Part shown: one piece after another, positions 52,386 through 61,169 of the stretch | Layout of the letters: every line of letters starts with the position of its first letter | How positions within the stretch are numbered: the first letter of the stretch is position 1 | DNA from: Palsa-883 sp035486355 | GTDB lineage: Bacteria; Pseudomonadota; Alphaproteobacteria; Acetobacterales; Acetobacteraceae | Assembly: GCA_035486355.1 (NCBI GenBank) | Contig: DATHNE010000207.1 | Location: 1 to 64,000 of the forward strand | Reading direction: 5' to 3' | DNA: 64,000 nucleotides | The notes under the pieces: model-generated | Told to the model about the DNA's origin: nothing | Databases searched by the model: none | Seen by the model: only the letters and a program-made list of their open reading frames with translations | Translations under genes and position numbers: made by a program

Positions 52386-53195
52386 ATGAAGCGCATCCTG
52401 CTGCTGATGCTGCTGGGCGGCCTCGCCGCCTGCGCAACGCCAACCCCGCCCGACGCGCGCGTCCCGCCTTTCGCGCGCGTGCCCTACGAGCCGATCAGTC
52501 GCGACGCGGTGGTGGCGATTGCTCTGCGCGAATGGCGCCTGTTTAGCTCGCCCGTCGATGACGATCCACCCGGCACGCGCCCAGCCCCCCTGCCCGACGA
52601 CAAGCCCGAGCGCGTGCAGGGCCTGTGGCAGCGCGTGGGTGAATACTGGTGGCTGGGGATGAATGTCGGCAGCCCGGAAGCCGCGTGGACCGGCAAACAT
52701 GACGCGCAGGGCACTGTGTTTCCCGCGAATGTCGATGGGGACTACGCCTGGTCGGCCGCGTTCGTGTCGTACGTGATGCGCATCGCCGGCGCCGGCAGCC
52801 GCTTTCCGTACGCCCCCAATCACGCGACCTATATTAACATCGCCAAGCAGATGGCGCTCGGGCAGACCTCCGGCTGGATCATCACCGCCGAGCGGCCCGA
52901 GAGCTATGCGCCCCAACCGGGTGACCTGATCTGCGAAGCCCGCGGCAGCGCCCGTGCGCTGCGCTATGACGATCTGCCGGCACCGTCATTTCCCGGCCAT
53001 TGCGATATTGTAGTGGATACGAGCGTTCCGGGAGCGATCTCAGTGATCGGCGGCAATGTTGATGATGCCGTCACAATGAAACATGTGCCGGTGACGCAGG
53101 ATGGCAAGCTGGCGATGCCGAATGGGCAAGTGCTGGACACCCGCTATCCGTGGATGGTGGTGCTGCGATTGCTGGCGCCGGCGCCAGTCGCATAG
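52386..53195 (+). CDS. DUF2272-family lipoprotein
   Basis: A 269-residue lipoprotein. The signal KRILLLMLLGGLAAC ends in a lipobox with Cys18, so the mature protein is lipid-anchored. The DUF2272 body contains LFSSPVDDDPPGTRPAPL, GTVFPANVDGDYAWSAAFVSYVMRIAG and GHCDIVVDTSVPGAISVIGGNV. The family resembles CHAP/amidase-like folds (the Cys/His order suggests an NlpC-like site) and may cleave cell-wall peptides; this is inference. The 195 bp before it show no clear promoter. A stand-alone gene. Confidence 0.85.
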   Translation: MKRILLLMLLGGLAACATPTPPDARVPPFARVPYEPISRDAVVAIALREWRLFSSPVDDDPPGTRPAPLPDDKPERVQGLWQRVGEYWWLGMNVGSPEAAWTGKHDAQGTVFPANVDGDYAWSAAFVSYVMRIAGAGSRFPYAPNHATYINIAKQMALGQTSGWIITAERPESYAPQPGDLICEARGSARALRYDDLPAPSFPGHCDIVVDTSVPGAISVIGGNVDDAVTMKHVPVTQDGKLAMPNGQVLDTRYPWMVVLRLLAPAPVA

Positions 53196-53254
53196 CCGCG
53201 CCGCCGGCTCGCCTCGGGCCGTCGGCCGCGCGTGGCTACCGGCGTTCGATCACC

Positions 53255-53425
53255 GTGACCGCACACGTGATCCGCGGCGACGGTCGAGAACTCGCCGCCG
53301 TGTTCGCGGATGATCTGACGACCATTGAGCGGATCGACCGTGCCTTGGAGGCGCTCGTACCACTGGCTGTGGCGGCGCAAGCGAAGCTCTCAGACGAGCC
53401 GCCCGCGTCAGGCCTACCGCAGTGA
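53255..53425 (+). CDS. Possible small protein of unknown function
   Basis: A 56-residue frame from GTG 53255 (VTAHVIRGDGRELAAVFADDLTTIERIDRALEAL and an Ala-rich end). The amphipathic helix and strict third-position GC support coding, but no ribosome site is obvious and no family is recognised. It ends 3 bases before the mltG stop on the other strand. Confidence 0.35.
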   Translation: MTAHVIRGDGRELAAVFADDLTTIERIDRALEALVPLAVAAQAKLSDEPPASGLPQ

Positions 53426-53428
53426 CGA

Positions 53429-54484
53429 TCAGCGCGGCTCCAGGCTGCGCCATCGTTTCACGTTCACATCATGCTGCGCCAGCGTGCGCGCGAACACATG
53501 CCCGCCGGTCCCATCCGCGACGAAATACAGATCATCGCTCACCATCGGATGCAGCACTGCGTTCAGGCTTGCCAGTCCCGGCGCACAGATCGGCCCCGGC
53601 GGCAGCCCTTTCATCCGATATGTATTATACGGACTGTCGAGTTCCAACTCCGCGCGCGTCAGCGGATGATCCAGCACCCCCAGCCCATCACTCGCCGCAT
53701 ACACCACGGTTGAATCCGCCTGCAGCCGCATCCTCAGCCGCAACCGGTTGAGAAGCACCGCCGCGATATGTGCCCGCTCCTCCGGATTCGCTGTCTCACG
53801 TTCCACGATGCTGGCGAGGATCACCGCATCGCGCGGTGACGCCGGCGGCAAATTCGGTGCACGCCCGGCCCAAGCCGTCGCCAATGCCTGGGCTTGCGCC
53901 GCCGCGGCCCGCGCCAGCAATTGCGCCCGCGTCGCGCCGTACTCATAGGCATAGGTCTGCGGCAGCAGCACGCCCTCGGCCGATACATCCGCCGAACCAG
54001 TCAGCGCCTCGGCATGCGCCAGCAGTGCCGTGATCTGCCGCGCGGTCAGCCCTTCCGGAATCGTCAACCGATGCTCGACGGGCCGTGCAGTGCGCAGGAT
54101 CGTCAGCACCTCGCGCAACGACGCATGCGCCGGAAACGCCAGCTCCGCCGCATGGATCGGGCCGGCGCGCACCGTGGCCAGCATCGCCAACCGGAATGCC
54201 AATTGCGTACCGATCACCCGCGCCGCATGCAGTGCCTTCGCGACACGCGGCGTGCCGGCCCGCGGCACCACCACATCACGCGCCTCGGCCAACGGCCCTG
54301 GCATGGTGTAGACATGCCGTGCGCCCAGCGCCGCACCGCCGGCCACCGCCGCCAGCACGGCCACGGTCACAACAACGGAAACACCCCAGCGATGACGGCG
54401 CGTTGGCGGCGGACCGTCCTTCGGTGGTGCGTCCTCAGGCGGCGGCGCGGAAGATGACAGAGGCGTTGGTTCCGCCGAACCCAA
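53429..54484 (-). CDS. mltG: Endolytic murein transglycosylase MltG
   Basis: About 351 residues. A Pro-rich cytoplasmic leader is followed by one span (WGVSVVVTVAVLAAVAGGAAL) and the periplasmic YceG domain. That domain holds the catalytic Glu in SIVERETANPEERAHIAAVLLNRL and the closing YNTYRMKGLPPGPICAPGLASLNAVLHP. MltG cuts nascent glycan strands and sets their length. The only upstream start is TTG 54484, inside the fabF 3' end, giving a 50-base overlap. Placement after fabF is the usual order in this class. Confidence 0.92.
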   Translation of the reverse strand: MGSAEPTPLSSSAPPPEDAPPKDGPPPTRRHRWGVSVVVTVAVLAAVAGGAALGARHVYTMPGPLAEARDVVVPRAGTPRVAKALHAARVIGTQLAFRLAMLATVRAGPIHAAELAFPAHASLREVLTILRTARPVEHRLTIPEGLTARQITALLAHAEALTGSADVSAEGVLLPQTYAYEYGATRAQLLARAAAAQAQALATAWAGRAPNLPPASPRDAVILASIVERETANPEERAHIAAVLLNRLRLRMRLQADSTVVYAASDGLGVLDHPLTRAELELDSPYNTYRMKGLPPGPICAPGLASLNAVLHPMVSDDLYFVADGTGGHVFARTLAQHDVNVKRWRSLEPR

Positions 54485-55697
54485 AACTATTGGACAGGGC
54501 CACGTTGATCTTGCGCGGCTGCGCCTGGTTCGCCACCCGATCGATCACGCTCGCGCGGCTGGGTGCATCCAGGTTCAGCGTCGGCGGCGCTACGCCATCG
54601 CGAATCGCCAGGATCGAGAAGATCCCCTCTACCGCGCCGGCCGCGCCCAGCAGATGCCCGACCGCCGATTTGGTTGACGACATCGCCAATCCATTTGCCG
54701 CATCGCCGAACAGCCGCTCCACCGCTTCCAGCTCCAGATCGTCGCCCAGCGGCGTCGACGTGCCGTGCGCATTCACGTACTGGATGTCCGCCGGGGTGAA
54801 CCCGCCATTCTTCATTGCGGCACGCATCGAGCGGAACGCGCCGTCATGGCCCTCAGCCGGCGCGGTGATGTGATACGCGTCGCCCGACATACCGTAGCCC
54901 GCAACTTCGGCATAGACCTTCGCGCCGCGCGCCTTGGCGTGCTCGTATTCTTCCAGCACGACCACGCCCGCGCCCTCGCCCATCACGAAGCCGTCACGAT
55001 CCTTGTCCCACGGCCGCGACGCCTTTGCCGGCTGATCGTTGAACGCGGTCGACAGCGCGCGCGACGCGCAGAACCCGGCAATGCCGATCTCGCACACCGC
55101 CGCCTCGGCGCCGCCCGCCACCATCACATCGGCATCGCCCAGCATGATCAGCCGCGACGCGTCACCGATCGCATGCACGCCGGTCGCACACGCGGTCACG
55201 GCCGAATGGTTCGGCCCCTTGAAGCCGTACTTGATCGAAACGTGGCCGGAACCAAGATTGATCAGCGAGGACGGAATGAAGAACGGTGACAGCCGCCGCG
55301 CCTTGCCCGACGCCACCTGCAGCGCAGCTTCATAAATGGTCTGCAAGCCACCGATGCCGGAGCCGATCATCACGCCCGTGGCACAACGATCGTCCTCGTC
55401 TGTGGGCATCCAGCCGGAATCCTCCACCGCCTCGGTCGCCGCGACCAAGGCAAAATGGATGAACCGATCCATTTTCTTCACATCTTTGACCGGGATCCAC
55501 TCGGCGATGTCCAGCCGCCCATCGGCCTTGGTGCCCTGTGGCACCTGGCCGGCAACCTTGCACGGCAGATCCTTGGTATCGAACGATTGGATCGCGGAGA
55601 GGCCCGATTCGCCGTTGATCAGGCGACGCCAGACATTCTCGACGCCCAGGCCAAGGGGACAGGCAATGCCCATGCCCGTCACCACCACGCGGCGCAT
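54435..55697 (-). CDS. fabF: 3-oxoacyl-ACP synthase II
   Basis: A 420-residue KASII. RRVVVTGMGIACPLGLG opens the fold; the nucleophile is Cys170 in SAVTACATGVHAIGDA; the two histidines are in NAHGTSTPLGD and AVGHLLGAAGAVEG; the Phe gate lies in NSFGFGGTNAS near the end. It condenses malonyl-ACP with acyl-ACP in chain extension. It follows acpP by 28 bases and overlaps mltG. The cluster order fabD-fabG-acpP-fabF-mltG is conserved in Alphaproteobacteria. Confidence 0.97.
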   Translation of the reverse strand: MRRVVVTGMGIACPLGLGVENVWRRLINGESGLSAIQSFDTKDLPCKVAGQVPQGTKADGRLDIAEWIPVKDVKKMDRFIHFALVAATEAVEDSGWMPTDEDDRCATGVMIGSGIGGLQTIYEAALQVASGKARRLSPFFIPSSLINLGSGHVSIKYGFKGPNHSAVTACATGVHAIGDASRLIMLGDADVMVAGGAEAAVCEIGIAGFCASRALSTAFNDQPAKASRPWDKDRDGFVMGEGAGVVVLEEYEHAKARGAKVYAEVAGYGMSGDAYHITAPAEGHDGAFRSMRAAMKNGGFTPADIQYVNAHGTSTPLGDDLELEAVERLFGDAANGLAMSSTKSAVGHLLGAAGAVEGIFSILAIRDGVAPPTLNLDAPSRASVIDRVANQAQPRKINVALSNSFGFGGTNASVIFRAAA

Positions 55698-55725
55698 TGT
55701 TACCGTACTCCTGAACGGACCTGAA

Positions 55726-55965
55726 TCAGGGCACTTTCTGCTTCTCGATATATTCGATCGCATCCTTCACGGTGGCGATCTTCTCGGCCGCATCCTCGGG
55801 GATTTCGACGCTGAACGCCTCCTCGAAGGCCATCACCAGCTCGACCGTGTCGAGACTGTCCGCACCGAGATCATCGATGAACGATGCCTCCGGCGTGACC
55901 TTCGCCTCCTCCACACCGAGGTGTTCGACCACGATCTTCTTCACCCGGTCCGCGATCTCGCTCAT
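55726..55965 (-). CDS. acpP: Acyl carrier protein
   Basis: A 79-residue acidic ACP. The phosphopantetheine serine is Ser37 in GADSLDTVELVMAFEE, the canonical DSL motif; the helix ending IEYIEKQ is typical. It carries fatty-acid intermediates between FabD, FabG and FabF, whose genes flank it. The ATG at 55965 gives the standard N-terminus SEIADRVKKIV. The 134-bp gap to fabG is the largest in the cluster and may hold an internal promoter, as acpP is normally highly expressed. Confidence 0.97.
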   Translation of the reverse strand: MSEIADRVKKIVVEHLGVEEAKVTPEASFIDDLGADSLDTVELVMAFEEAFSVEIPEDAAEKIATVKDAIEYIEKQKVP

Positions 55966-56099
55966 CGGCGCTACCACTCCTGCCTGATTCGATGGGGTCA
56001 AAACCGACCCTGATTTATGTTGCCGTCCGGCGACGCTGCCCGGCGCTTAGCATGGTTTCCCCGCCGCCGCCAACACGCAGAGGGACCCGGGCGGGGTCG

Positions 56100-56837
56100 T
56101 CATATCATTGCCATGCCGCCATTGACATGCAGCGTGGCGCCGGTGATCCAGCCGGCCTCGTCCGAGGCGAGGAAGACGACTGCGGCGGCGATGTCGGCTG
56201 GTACCCCGAGTCGGCCCAGCGGGATGGCGCTGGTTAGCTTTGTGCGCTGCGCCTCGCCCAGGGCGTCGGTCATCGGCGTGACGATGAAGCCCGGCGCCAC
56301 GGCGTTCACGGTGATGCCGCGGGAGGCAACCTCCTGCGCCAGCGCCTTGGTCATGCCGATCAACCCGGCCTTGGCTGCGGCATAATTGGCCTGGCCGGGG
56401 TTGCCGGTCGCGCCGACGATGCTGCCGATATTGATGATCCGCCCGGCACGCCGCCGCAGCATGCCGCGCAGTGTGGCGCGTGCCAGGCGGAACGGGGCGG
56501 CCAGATCGACGTTCAGCACGGCGTCCCAGTCCGCGTCGAGGATCCGCAGCGCCAGCCGGTCGCGCGTCAGGCCGGCATTGTTCACCAGGATCGTCAGCGG
56601 CCCGGCCGCGGCCTCGGCGGCCTCGATCAGCGTCTCCGCGGCGGCGGGATCGCTCAGATCGGCTGGGCACACATGCGCGCGATCCCCCAACTCTCCCGCG
56701 AGCGAGTCGAGCACATCGCGGCGCGTGCCGGACAGCACCACAGCGGCACCCTGGGCGTTCAGGGCCCGCGCGATGCCCGCCCCGATGCCGCCCGAGGCGC
56801 CGGTCACCAGCGCGGTCTTGCCATCCAGTTGGAACAT
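56100..56837 (-). CDS. fabG: 3-oxoacyl-ACP reductase
   Basis: A 245-residue SDR. LVTGASGGIGAGIARAL binds NADPH, NNAGLTRDRLALR follows, the catalytic Ser is in INIGSIVGATG, and YAAAKAGLIGMTK gives Tyr and Lys. Position between fabD and acpP secures the FabG role: reduction of 3-oxoacyl-ACP. The start ATG at 56837 is 12 bases after the fabD stop. The C-terminus ITGATLHVNGGMAM is standard. Confidence 0.96.
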   Translation of the reverse strand: MFQLDGKTALVTGASGGIGAGIARALNAQGAAVVLSGTRRDVLDSLAGELGDRAHVCPADLSDPAAAETLIEAAEAAAGPLTILVNNAGLTRDRLALRILDADWDAVLNVDLAAPFRLARATLRGMLRRRAGRIINIGSIVGATGNPGQANYAAAKAGLIGMTKALAQEVASRGITVNAVAPGFIVTPMTDALGEAQRTKLTSAIPLGRLGVPADIAAAVVFLASDEAGWITGATLHVNGGMAMI

Positions 56838-56849
56838 GGCAGCGATCCC

Positions 56850-57818
56850 TCAGAGGGTTTTCAGCACCGTCTCGATCTCAGCCGGCGTACCGGCTGCGGC
56901 GATCGCGGCGTCGGGGGCAATGCGGCGGCTCAGGCCGGACAGCACCTTGCCGGCGCCAAGTTCGAGGAAACTGTCGACGCCGAGCGCGGTCATCGCCAGC
57001 ACGCATTCCCGCCAGCGCACGGTCGCGGTGACCTGGCGGACCAGCAGGGCGCGGATTTGCGCCGGATCGGTGACCTTGGCCGCGATCACGTTGGCGATCA
57101 GCGGCACGGCGGGGGCGAGCGGCGGGGTTTGCTCCAGCGCCGCGGCCATCGCATCCGCGGCCGGCGCCATCAGCGCGCAATGGAAGGGGGCGGAAACCGG
57201 CAGCAGCATCGCGCGGCGCACGCCCTTTGCCTTGGCGATTTCCACCGCGCGCTCCACCGCTGCCCGCGCGCCGGAAATCACCACCTGGCCACCGCCATTG
57301 TCGTTGGCGGCCTCGACCACGTCGGTCGCCTTGGTCTCGCTGTCCGGAACCGGCGCGGCCGCGGCGCAAATTTCGCGCGCCAGATCCATCTCGGCGCCGA
57401 GCAACGCGGCCATCGCCCCGGTGCCGGCCGGCACTGCCTTCTGCATCGCCTGCCCACGCAGCTTCAGCAGTCGCGCGGCATCGGCGACGCTGAACGCGCC
57501 AGCAGCCGCCAGCGCGCTGTATTCGCCCAGCGAATGGCCCGCCACCACCACCGCCTTCTGGCGCAGGGCGAACCCGCCTTCCTTCTCCAGCACCCGCAGC
57601 ACCGCGAGCGACATCGCCATCAACGCCGGCTGCGCGTTCTCGGTCAGTGTCAGTTCTTCGCCCGGCCCCTCGAACATCAGCTTGGACAGCTTCTGCTTCA
57701 GGACCTCGTCGACTTCCTCGAACACCTCGCGCGCCGGCGCGAAGGCGGCGGCCAGATCGCGGCCCATGCCGACCACCTGGCTACCCTGGCCGGGGAAGAC
57801 GAACGCGTGGACCGGCAT
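56850..57818 (-). CDS. fabD: Malonyl-CoA-ACP transacylase
   Basis: A 322-residue transacylase. FVFPGQGSQVVGMGRDLA at the N-terminus and the nucleophile Ser96 in GHSLGEYSALAAAGAFS are diagnostic; the catalytic His appears later in VSAPFHCALM, and QVTATVRWRECV closes the fold. It loads malonate onto ACP. It is the first gene of the fab cluster; the 296 bp upstream to the divergent amidotransferase gene should hold the promoter, though I see no clear hexamers. Confidence 0.96.
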   Translation of the reverse strand: MPVHAFVFPGQGSQVVGMGRDLAAAFAPAREVFEEVDEVLKQKLSKLMFEGPGEELTLTENAQPALMAMSLAVLRVLEKEGGFALRQKAVVVAGHSLGEYSALAAAGAFSVADAARLLKLRGQAMQKAVPAGTGAMAALLGAEMDLAREICAAAAPVPDSETKATDVVEAANDNGGGQVVISGARAAVERAVEIAKAKGVRRAMLLPVSAPFHCALMAPAADAMAAALEQTPPLAPAVPLIANVIAAKVTDPAQIRALLVRQVTATVRWRECVLAMTALGVDSFLELGAGKVLSGLSRRIAPDAAIAAAGTPAEIETVLKTL

Positions 57819-58114
57819 ACAGGGGAACTCCCGCCCAGTGGCTGGCGCGGCAAGCCGCGATGAGAACGGATTACGGCGAACTGTGGCGGGGCGGGGTACA
57901 GGGGGGTTCGGGGGCTGTCAATGGAGCGGGATGGTTGGCGCGACGGTTGCCCGCCGTCTGGTGTTGCTCATCACGATCCGCCCCTTCCCTGCCGTCCGTG
58001 GCCTTGCCCCTACGACGCCCACGCGGGACGGCAATGTTCGCAAAGCGGTGCGAACGCCCGTGCTTTCTGCTATGTCCCACGCTCGGCTTCACACCGGCGG
58101 AGCGTTGCAATCCC

Positions 58115-58903
58115 ATGTGCCGATTCCTCGCCTATCACGGCGAGCCGATCTTGCTGGAGACGCTGGTCGCCTCGCCCAGCCATTCGCTGATCAAGCAGTC
58201 GCAGCACGCGGCGGAGAGCAAGACCGAAACCAACGGCGATGGGTTCGGGGTCGGCTGGTACGGCGAGCGGTCAGAGCCGGGCCTGTATCGGGAGCTGCGC
58301 CCGGCCTGGTCGGACGAGAATTTGTGGTCGATCTGCTCCCAGGTGCGCTCGTCGCTGTTCTTCGCCCATGTCCGCGCCGCGACCGGCACCGCGACCACGC
58401 GCGCCAACTGCCATCCGTTCGCGCTCGGCCGTTTCATGTTCATGCACAACGGCCAGATCGGTGGCTACCGCGCGATCCGCCGACGGGTGGAGGCACTGGT
58501 GCCGGACGAGCTGTACACTGTGCGCACCGGAACGACCGACACCGAGGCGATTTTCCTCGCCGCCGCGGCGCGTGGCCTGGAGACCGATCCGGTCGGCGCG
58601 ATCAGTGAGACGCTGGGCCTGGTGCTGGCGGAAATGCGTCGGTCCGACGTGACGGCGCCGCTGCGCTTCACCGCGGCCCTGACTGATGGCACCGGCATCT
58701 GGGCCTTCCGCTGGTCCAGCGATGCCGCGCCGCCGACGCTGTACTATCGCCAACAGGACTGCGGGTTGGTGGTGGTGTCGGAGCCGATCGACGACGATCG
58801 TGAGGATTGGCATGCAGTGCCTGCCGGCCATGCTCTGATCGCCGCGCATGGGCGGACGGCGGAGCTGCGGCGGATGGAACTGCGCGTCACGCTGGCGGCG
58901 TAA
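58115..58903 (+). CDS. Class II glutamine amidotransferase (YafJ/EgtC-like)
   Basis: A 262-residue Ntn amidotransferase. After Met removal Cys2 of MCRFLAYHGEPI is the nucleophile; GFGVGWYGERSEPGLYRELRPAW, FAHVRAATGTATTRANCHPFALGRFMFMHNGQI and GTTDTEAIFL are the substrate-site blocks. It lacks a synthetase domain, like E. coli YafJ and EgtC, so it may act as a stand-alone gamma-glutamyl hydrolase or supply ammonia to a partner. A single gene, divergent from fabD. The substrate is unknown. Confidence 0.88.
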   Translation: MCRFLAYHGEPILLETLVASPSHSLIKQSQHAAESKTETNGDGFGVGWYGERSEPGLYRELRPAWSDENLWSICSQVRSSLFFAHVRAATGTATTRANCHPFALGRFMFMHNGQIGGYRAIRRRVEALVPDELYTVRTGTTDTEAIFLAAAARGLETDPVGAISETLGLVLAEMRRSDVTAPLRFTAALTDGTGIWAFRWSSDAAPPTLYYRQQDCGLVVVSEPIDDDREDWHAVPAGHALIAAHGRTAELRRMELRVTLAA

Positions 58904-58927
58904 CGATCCGCCGCCGCGGCGCAGCGC

Positions 58928-59554
58928 TTACTCGGCTGCGGCAGCCTCCGGTTCCGCCTTCGGACCGGTATACAGATGCGGCCAGCGGCGCAGGACCACC
59001 GGGCTGTCGGTGCCGTAGGCGAGACAGGTCCCGACAATGGCCGGCGCGCCGCCCATCTTTTCGGCGATCTTTGCATCGAATTTGTCGCTGCCGGCTGGCA
59101 CACTGCCTTCCTTGACCTCGTTGCGCGCACGCGCCGGATTGATCGTCTGGAACGCCGTGGTCGCCATCTGCTGCAGCATTTCGCGCAGATGGGTGCAGCC
59201 CAGCGTGCCGCGCACCCGGTTCGTCGCCTCGCGCAGAAAGCCCGGACGAATGTGCAGTCCCGTCAGCGCCGCGAAGTTCGGTGCGGCTTGCGGACACACC
59301 GCGTACGGCGTGCGGTCCGACGCGGCCTCGCACGCGACGATCAGCATCGTCTCATCGACCGTCACGCGCATCCACAGGTCGTGCACCGGCTCATCAGCCG
59401 CGATGTAGCCGCGATCCTGGTTTGGAAATCCGTACGGCTTGGTGTCGACCAGGCGGCCTTCGATGTCGAACAGCCCATCGGCACGGCGATAGCCGTTGAT
59501 CTCGATCCGGCGGGTGTGCAGCGACTCGCGCGGGGCGGGTGGGGTCAGCGGCAT
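58928..59554 (-). CDS. DUF2889-family protein
   Basis: A 208-residue protein of DUF2889. RREIEINGYRRADGLFDIEGRLVDTKPYGF-like start (RRIEINGYRRADGLFDIE), EPVHDLWMRVTVDETMLI, GLHIRPGFLREATNRVRGTLGCTHLREMLQQMATTAFQT and a Lys/Glu-rich end are the family blocks. Function is unknown. The ATG at 59554 lies opposite the globin operon with 153 bp between starts. The NsrR-type site is nearer the globin side, so joint control is possible but not shown. Confidence 0.88.
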   Translation of the reverse strand: MPLTPPAPRESLHTRRIEINGYRRADGLFDIEGRLVDTKPYGFPNQDRGYIAADEPVHDLWMRVTVDETMLIVACEAASDRTPYAVCPQAAPNFAALTGLHIRPGFLREATNRVRGTLGCTHLREMLQQMATTAFQTINPARARNEVKEGSVPAGSDKFDAKIAEKMGGAPAIVGTCLAYGTDSPVVLRRWPHLYTGPKAEPEAAAAE

Positions 59555-59650
59555 CGGCGTCTCCGGCACATGCTGCGGTGCAGCAGGATGCCTAACAAGC
59601 GGGTGCGGTGCGCGCAAGGCTATCGCGCGCATGGCTGGGACAAGCCGGCG

Positions 59651-59679
59651 TTGACCGAGCCGTCAACGCGCGATAAGAT
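59651..59679 (+). promoter_or_regulatory. Promoter of the globin-nsrR operon
   Basis: TTGACC at 59651-59656, a 17-base spacer, then TAAGAT at 59674-59679 (four of six consensus bases). The predicted start of transcription is about 20 bases before the globin ATG. The -10 lies within the operator described next, which suits repression. Confidence 0.7.
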
Positions 59680-59697
59680 ATATTTCAAATAAATCTT
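59675..59697 (+). promoter_or_regulatory. Putative NsrR operator upstream of globin
   Basis: A 23-bp 11-1-11 palindrome: AAGATATATTT, one base, AAATAAATCTT. Ten of the eleven arm positions pair. The E. coli NsrR consensus is AAGATGYATTT N AAATRCATCTT. The box covers the -10 hexamer and lies 11 bases before the globin ATG, so bound NsrR would block RNA polymerase; the encoded regulator lies in the same operon, giving autoregulation. Confidence 0.8.
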
Positions 59698-59707
59698 CTG
59701 GTGCAGC

Positions 59708-60145
59708 ATGACCCCGCAAACCGACACGCAGCGATTTCGCCGCATCACCGAGGAATCGATCACGCTTCTGGTCGACGCATTCTACGCGCGGGTACGGCGC
59801 GATCTGCGCCTGGGCCCGGTGTTCGAGGCCGCGATCGTCGAGGCGGATTGGCCCGCCCATCTGGCGACGATGCAACGCTTCTGGTCGTCGGTGATGCTCA
59901 CCTCCGGTCGCTATTCCGGCAATCCGGTCGCTGTGCACCGTGTGGTGCAAGGGATGGATCGCGCGCTGTTCCCCCGCTGGCTGGCGCTGTTCGAAGCGAC
60001 GGCGCGCGACCTGTTTGCCGCCGACCTCGCCGCCGCATTCGCGCGCAAGGCGCAGCGTATTGCCACAAGCCTCCAGCTCGCGCTGTTCCACCGGCTCGGC
60101 CAACCGCCGGAGGGCCTGGAACGACGCGCGCCGGAGGCGACATGA
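59708..60145 (+). CDS. Group III truncated hemoglobin
   Basis: A 145-residue globin with the group III features: FYARVRRDLRLGPVFEAAI, then HLATMQRFWSSVMLTSGRYSGNPVAVH with the proximal His77. Group III globins (for example Ctb of Campylobacter) bind O2 and NO and are thought to help in nitrosative stress. It is the first gene of an operon with an NsrR-type regulator, overlapping it by ATGA, and sits directly under the NsrR-like box. A role in NO detoxification is therefore strongly suggested, though not proved. Confidence 0.93.
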   Translation: MTPQTDTQRFRRITEESITLLVDAFYARVRRDLRLGPVFEAAIVEADWPAHLATMQRFWSSVMLTSGRYSGNPVAVHRVVQGMDRALFPRWLALFEATARDLFAADLAAAFARKAQRIATSLQLALFHRLGQPPEGLERRAPEAT

Positions 60146-60585
60146 AGCTCACGGCCTACACCGACTACACGCTGCGCACGCTGATCTATCTGGCGATCCG
60201 GGCACCGCACCCCACCACCATCGCCGAGATCGCGCGCACCTATCGGATCTCCGAGGCACACCTCACCAAGGTGGTGCATCAGCTCGGCCTCAGCGGCGAC
60301 ATTGAGACGGTGCGCGGCAAGGGCGGCGGCGTGCGGCTGAAACGGCCCGCCGGCCAGATCAACCTTGGCGCCGTCGTGCGACGCACCGAACCCGACCTTG
60401 CCCTGGTCGCCTGCTTTGACCACGCGGAGGCCTGCGCGATCGGCCCCGCCTGCGTGCTACAGACAGCGCTGTACGACGCCCTGGCGGCGTTCCTGGCGGT
60501 GCTCGACGGCTATTCCCTGGCCGACTTGATCGCCCCGCGTCGCCGGCTCGCCGCGCTGCTGGGCCTCGCGGTCGTGGCGACATGA
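60142..60585 (+). CDS. nsrR: Rrf2-family regulator, NsrR-like [Fe-S] protein
   Basis: A 147-residue Rrf2 regulator. The winged helix (TIAEIARTYRISEAHLTKVVHQL) reads the operator, and Cys91, Cys98 and Cys104 (ACFDHAEACAIGPAC) lie where the NsrR cluster is bound. NsrR holds an NO-sensitive iron-sulfur cluster and represses globin and other NO-response genes. GGAGG precedes the ATG at 60142, which overlaps the globin stop. The operator upstream of the globin gene fits its expected specificity. Another Rrf2 member with similar Cys spacing cannot be excluded. Confidence 0.87.
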   Translation: MKLTAYTDYTLRTLIYLAIRAPHPTTIAEIARTYRISEAHLTKVVHQLGLSGDIETVRGKGGGVRLKRPAGQINLGAVVRRTEPDLALVACFDHAEACAIGPACVLQTALYDALAAFLAVLDGYSLADLIAPRRRLAALLGLAVVAT

Positions 60586-61169
60586 CGCCGGCCGAGATCG
60601 CAGCCTGGCGCCGCGCCAAGCGGGCAGAGCTGCTGGCACGCCGTCAGGACCTGCGACCCGAGGATCGCAAGCGCGCCGCGGATATCATCGCAAGCAAGCT
60701 GGATCGTCTCTGCGCCGACACGACCCCGACGATAGTCGGCCTGTATTGGCCGATCCAGCAGGAGCCGAGCCTGTTGCCCTGGGGTCGTGCGCTGGCGCAG
60801 CACCGGCAGATCAGCCTCTGCCTGCCGGTGGTGGTGAGGCGGCAAGCGCCACTGGAATACTGGCGCTGGGCACCGGGTGAGGCGACGGTGCCGGGCTTCT
60901 GGAACATTCCTGTTCCGGCACATCGTGATCGGGTGATGCCGGATCTGATCCTGGCCCCGCTGGTCGGTTTCGATCGCGCGCGGTACCGTCTGGGCTATGG
61001 CGGCGGCTATTTCGACCGTACGCTCGCCGCCCTGCCCCAGCGCGCCTTCGTCGTCGGCGTCGGCTACCAGTTCGGCGCGCTCGAAACCATCTTCCCGCAG
61101 CCACATGACATCGCCATGGATGCCATCGCCACCGATGCCACCACCGATGCACGTGCCCGGGGCACCTGA
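60582..61169 (+). CDS. 5-formyltetrahydrofolate cyclo-ligase family protein
   Basis: A 195-residue MTHFS-family protein. KRAELLARRQDL, the substrate region VVGLYWPIQQEPSLLPWG-like TIVGLYWPIQQEPSLL and the ATP loop RYRLGYGGGYFDRTLAAL are conserved. It converts 5-formyl-THF to 5,10-methenyl-THF using ATP. Many genomes have this near cell-division or 6S RNA genes (ygfA), but here it overlaps nsrR by ATGA and precedes the PAS gene by one base. Membership in the NO operon is unusual and may be incidental. Confidence 0.9.
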   Translation: MTPAEIAAWRRAKRAELLARRQDLRPEDRKRAADIIASKLDRLCADTTPTIVGLYWPIQQEPSLLPWGRALAQHRQISLCLPVVVRRQAPLEYWRWAPGEATVPGFWNIPVPAHRDRVMPDLILAPLVGFDRARYRLGYGGGYFDRTLAALPQRAFVVGVGYQFGALETIFPQPHDIAMDAIATDATTDARARGT

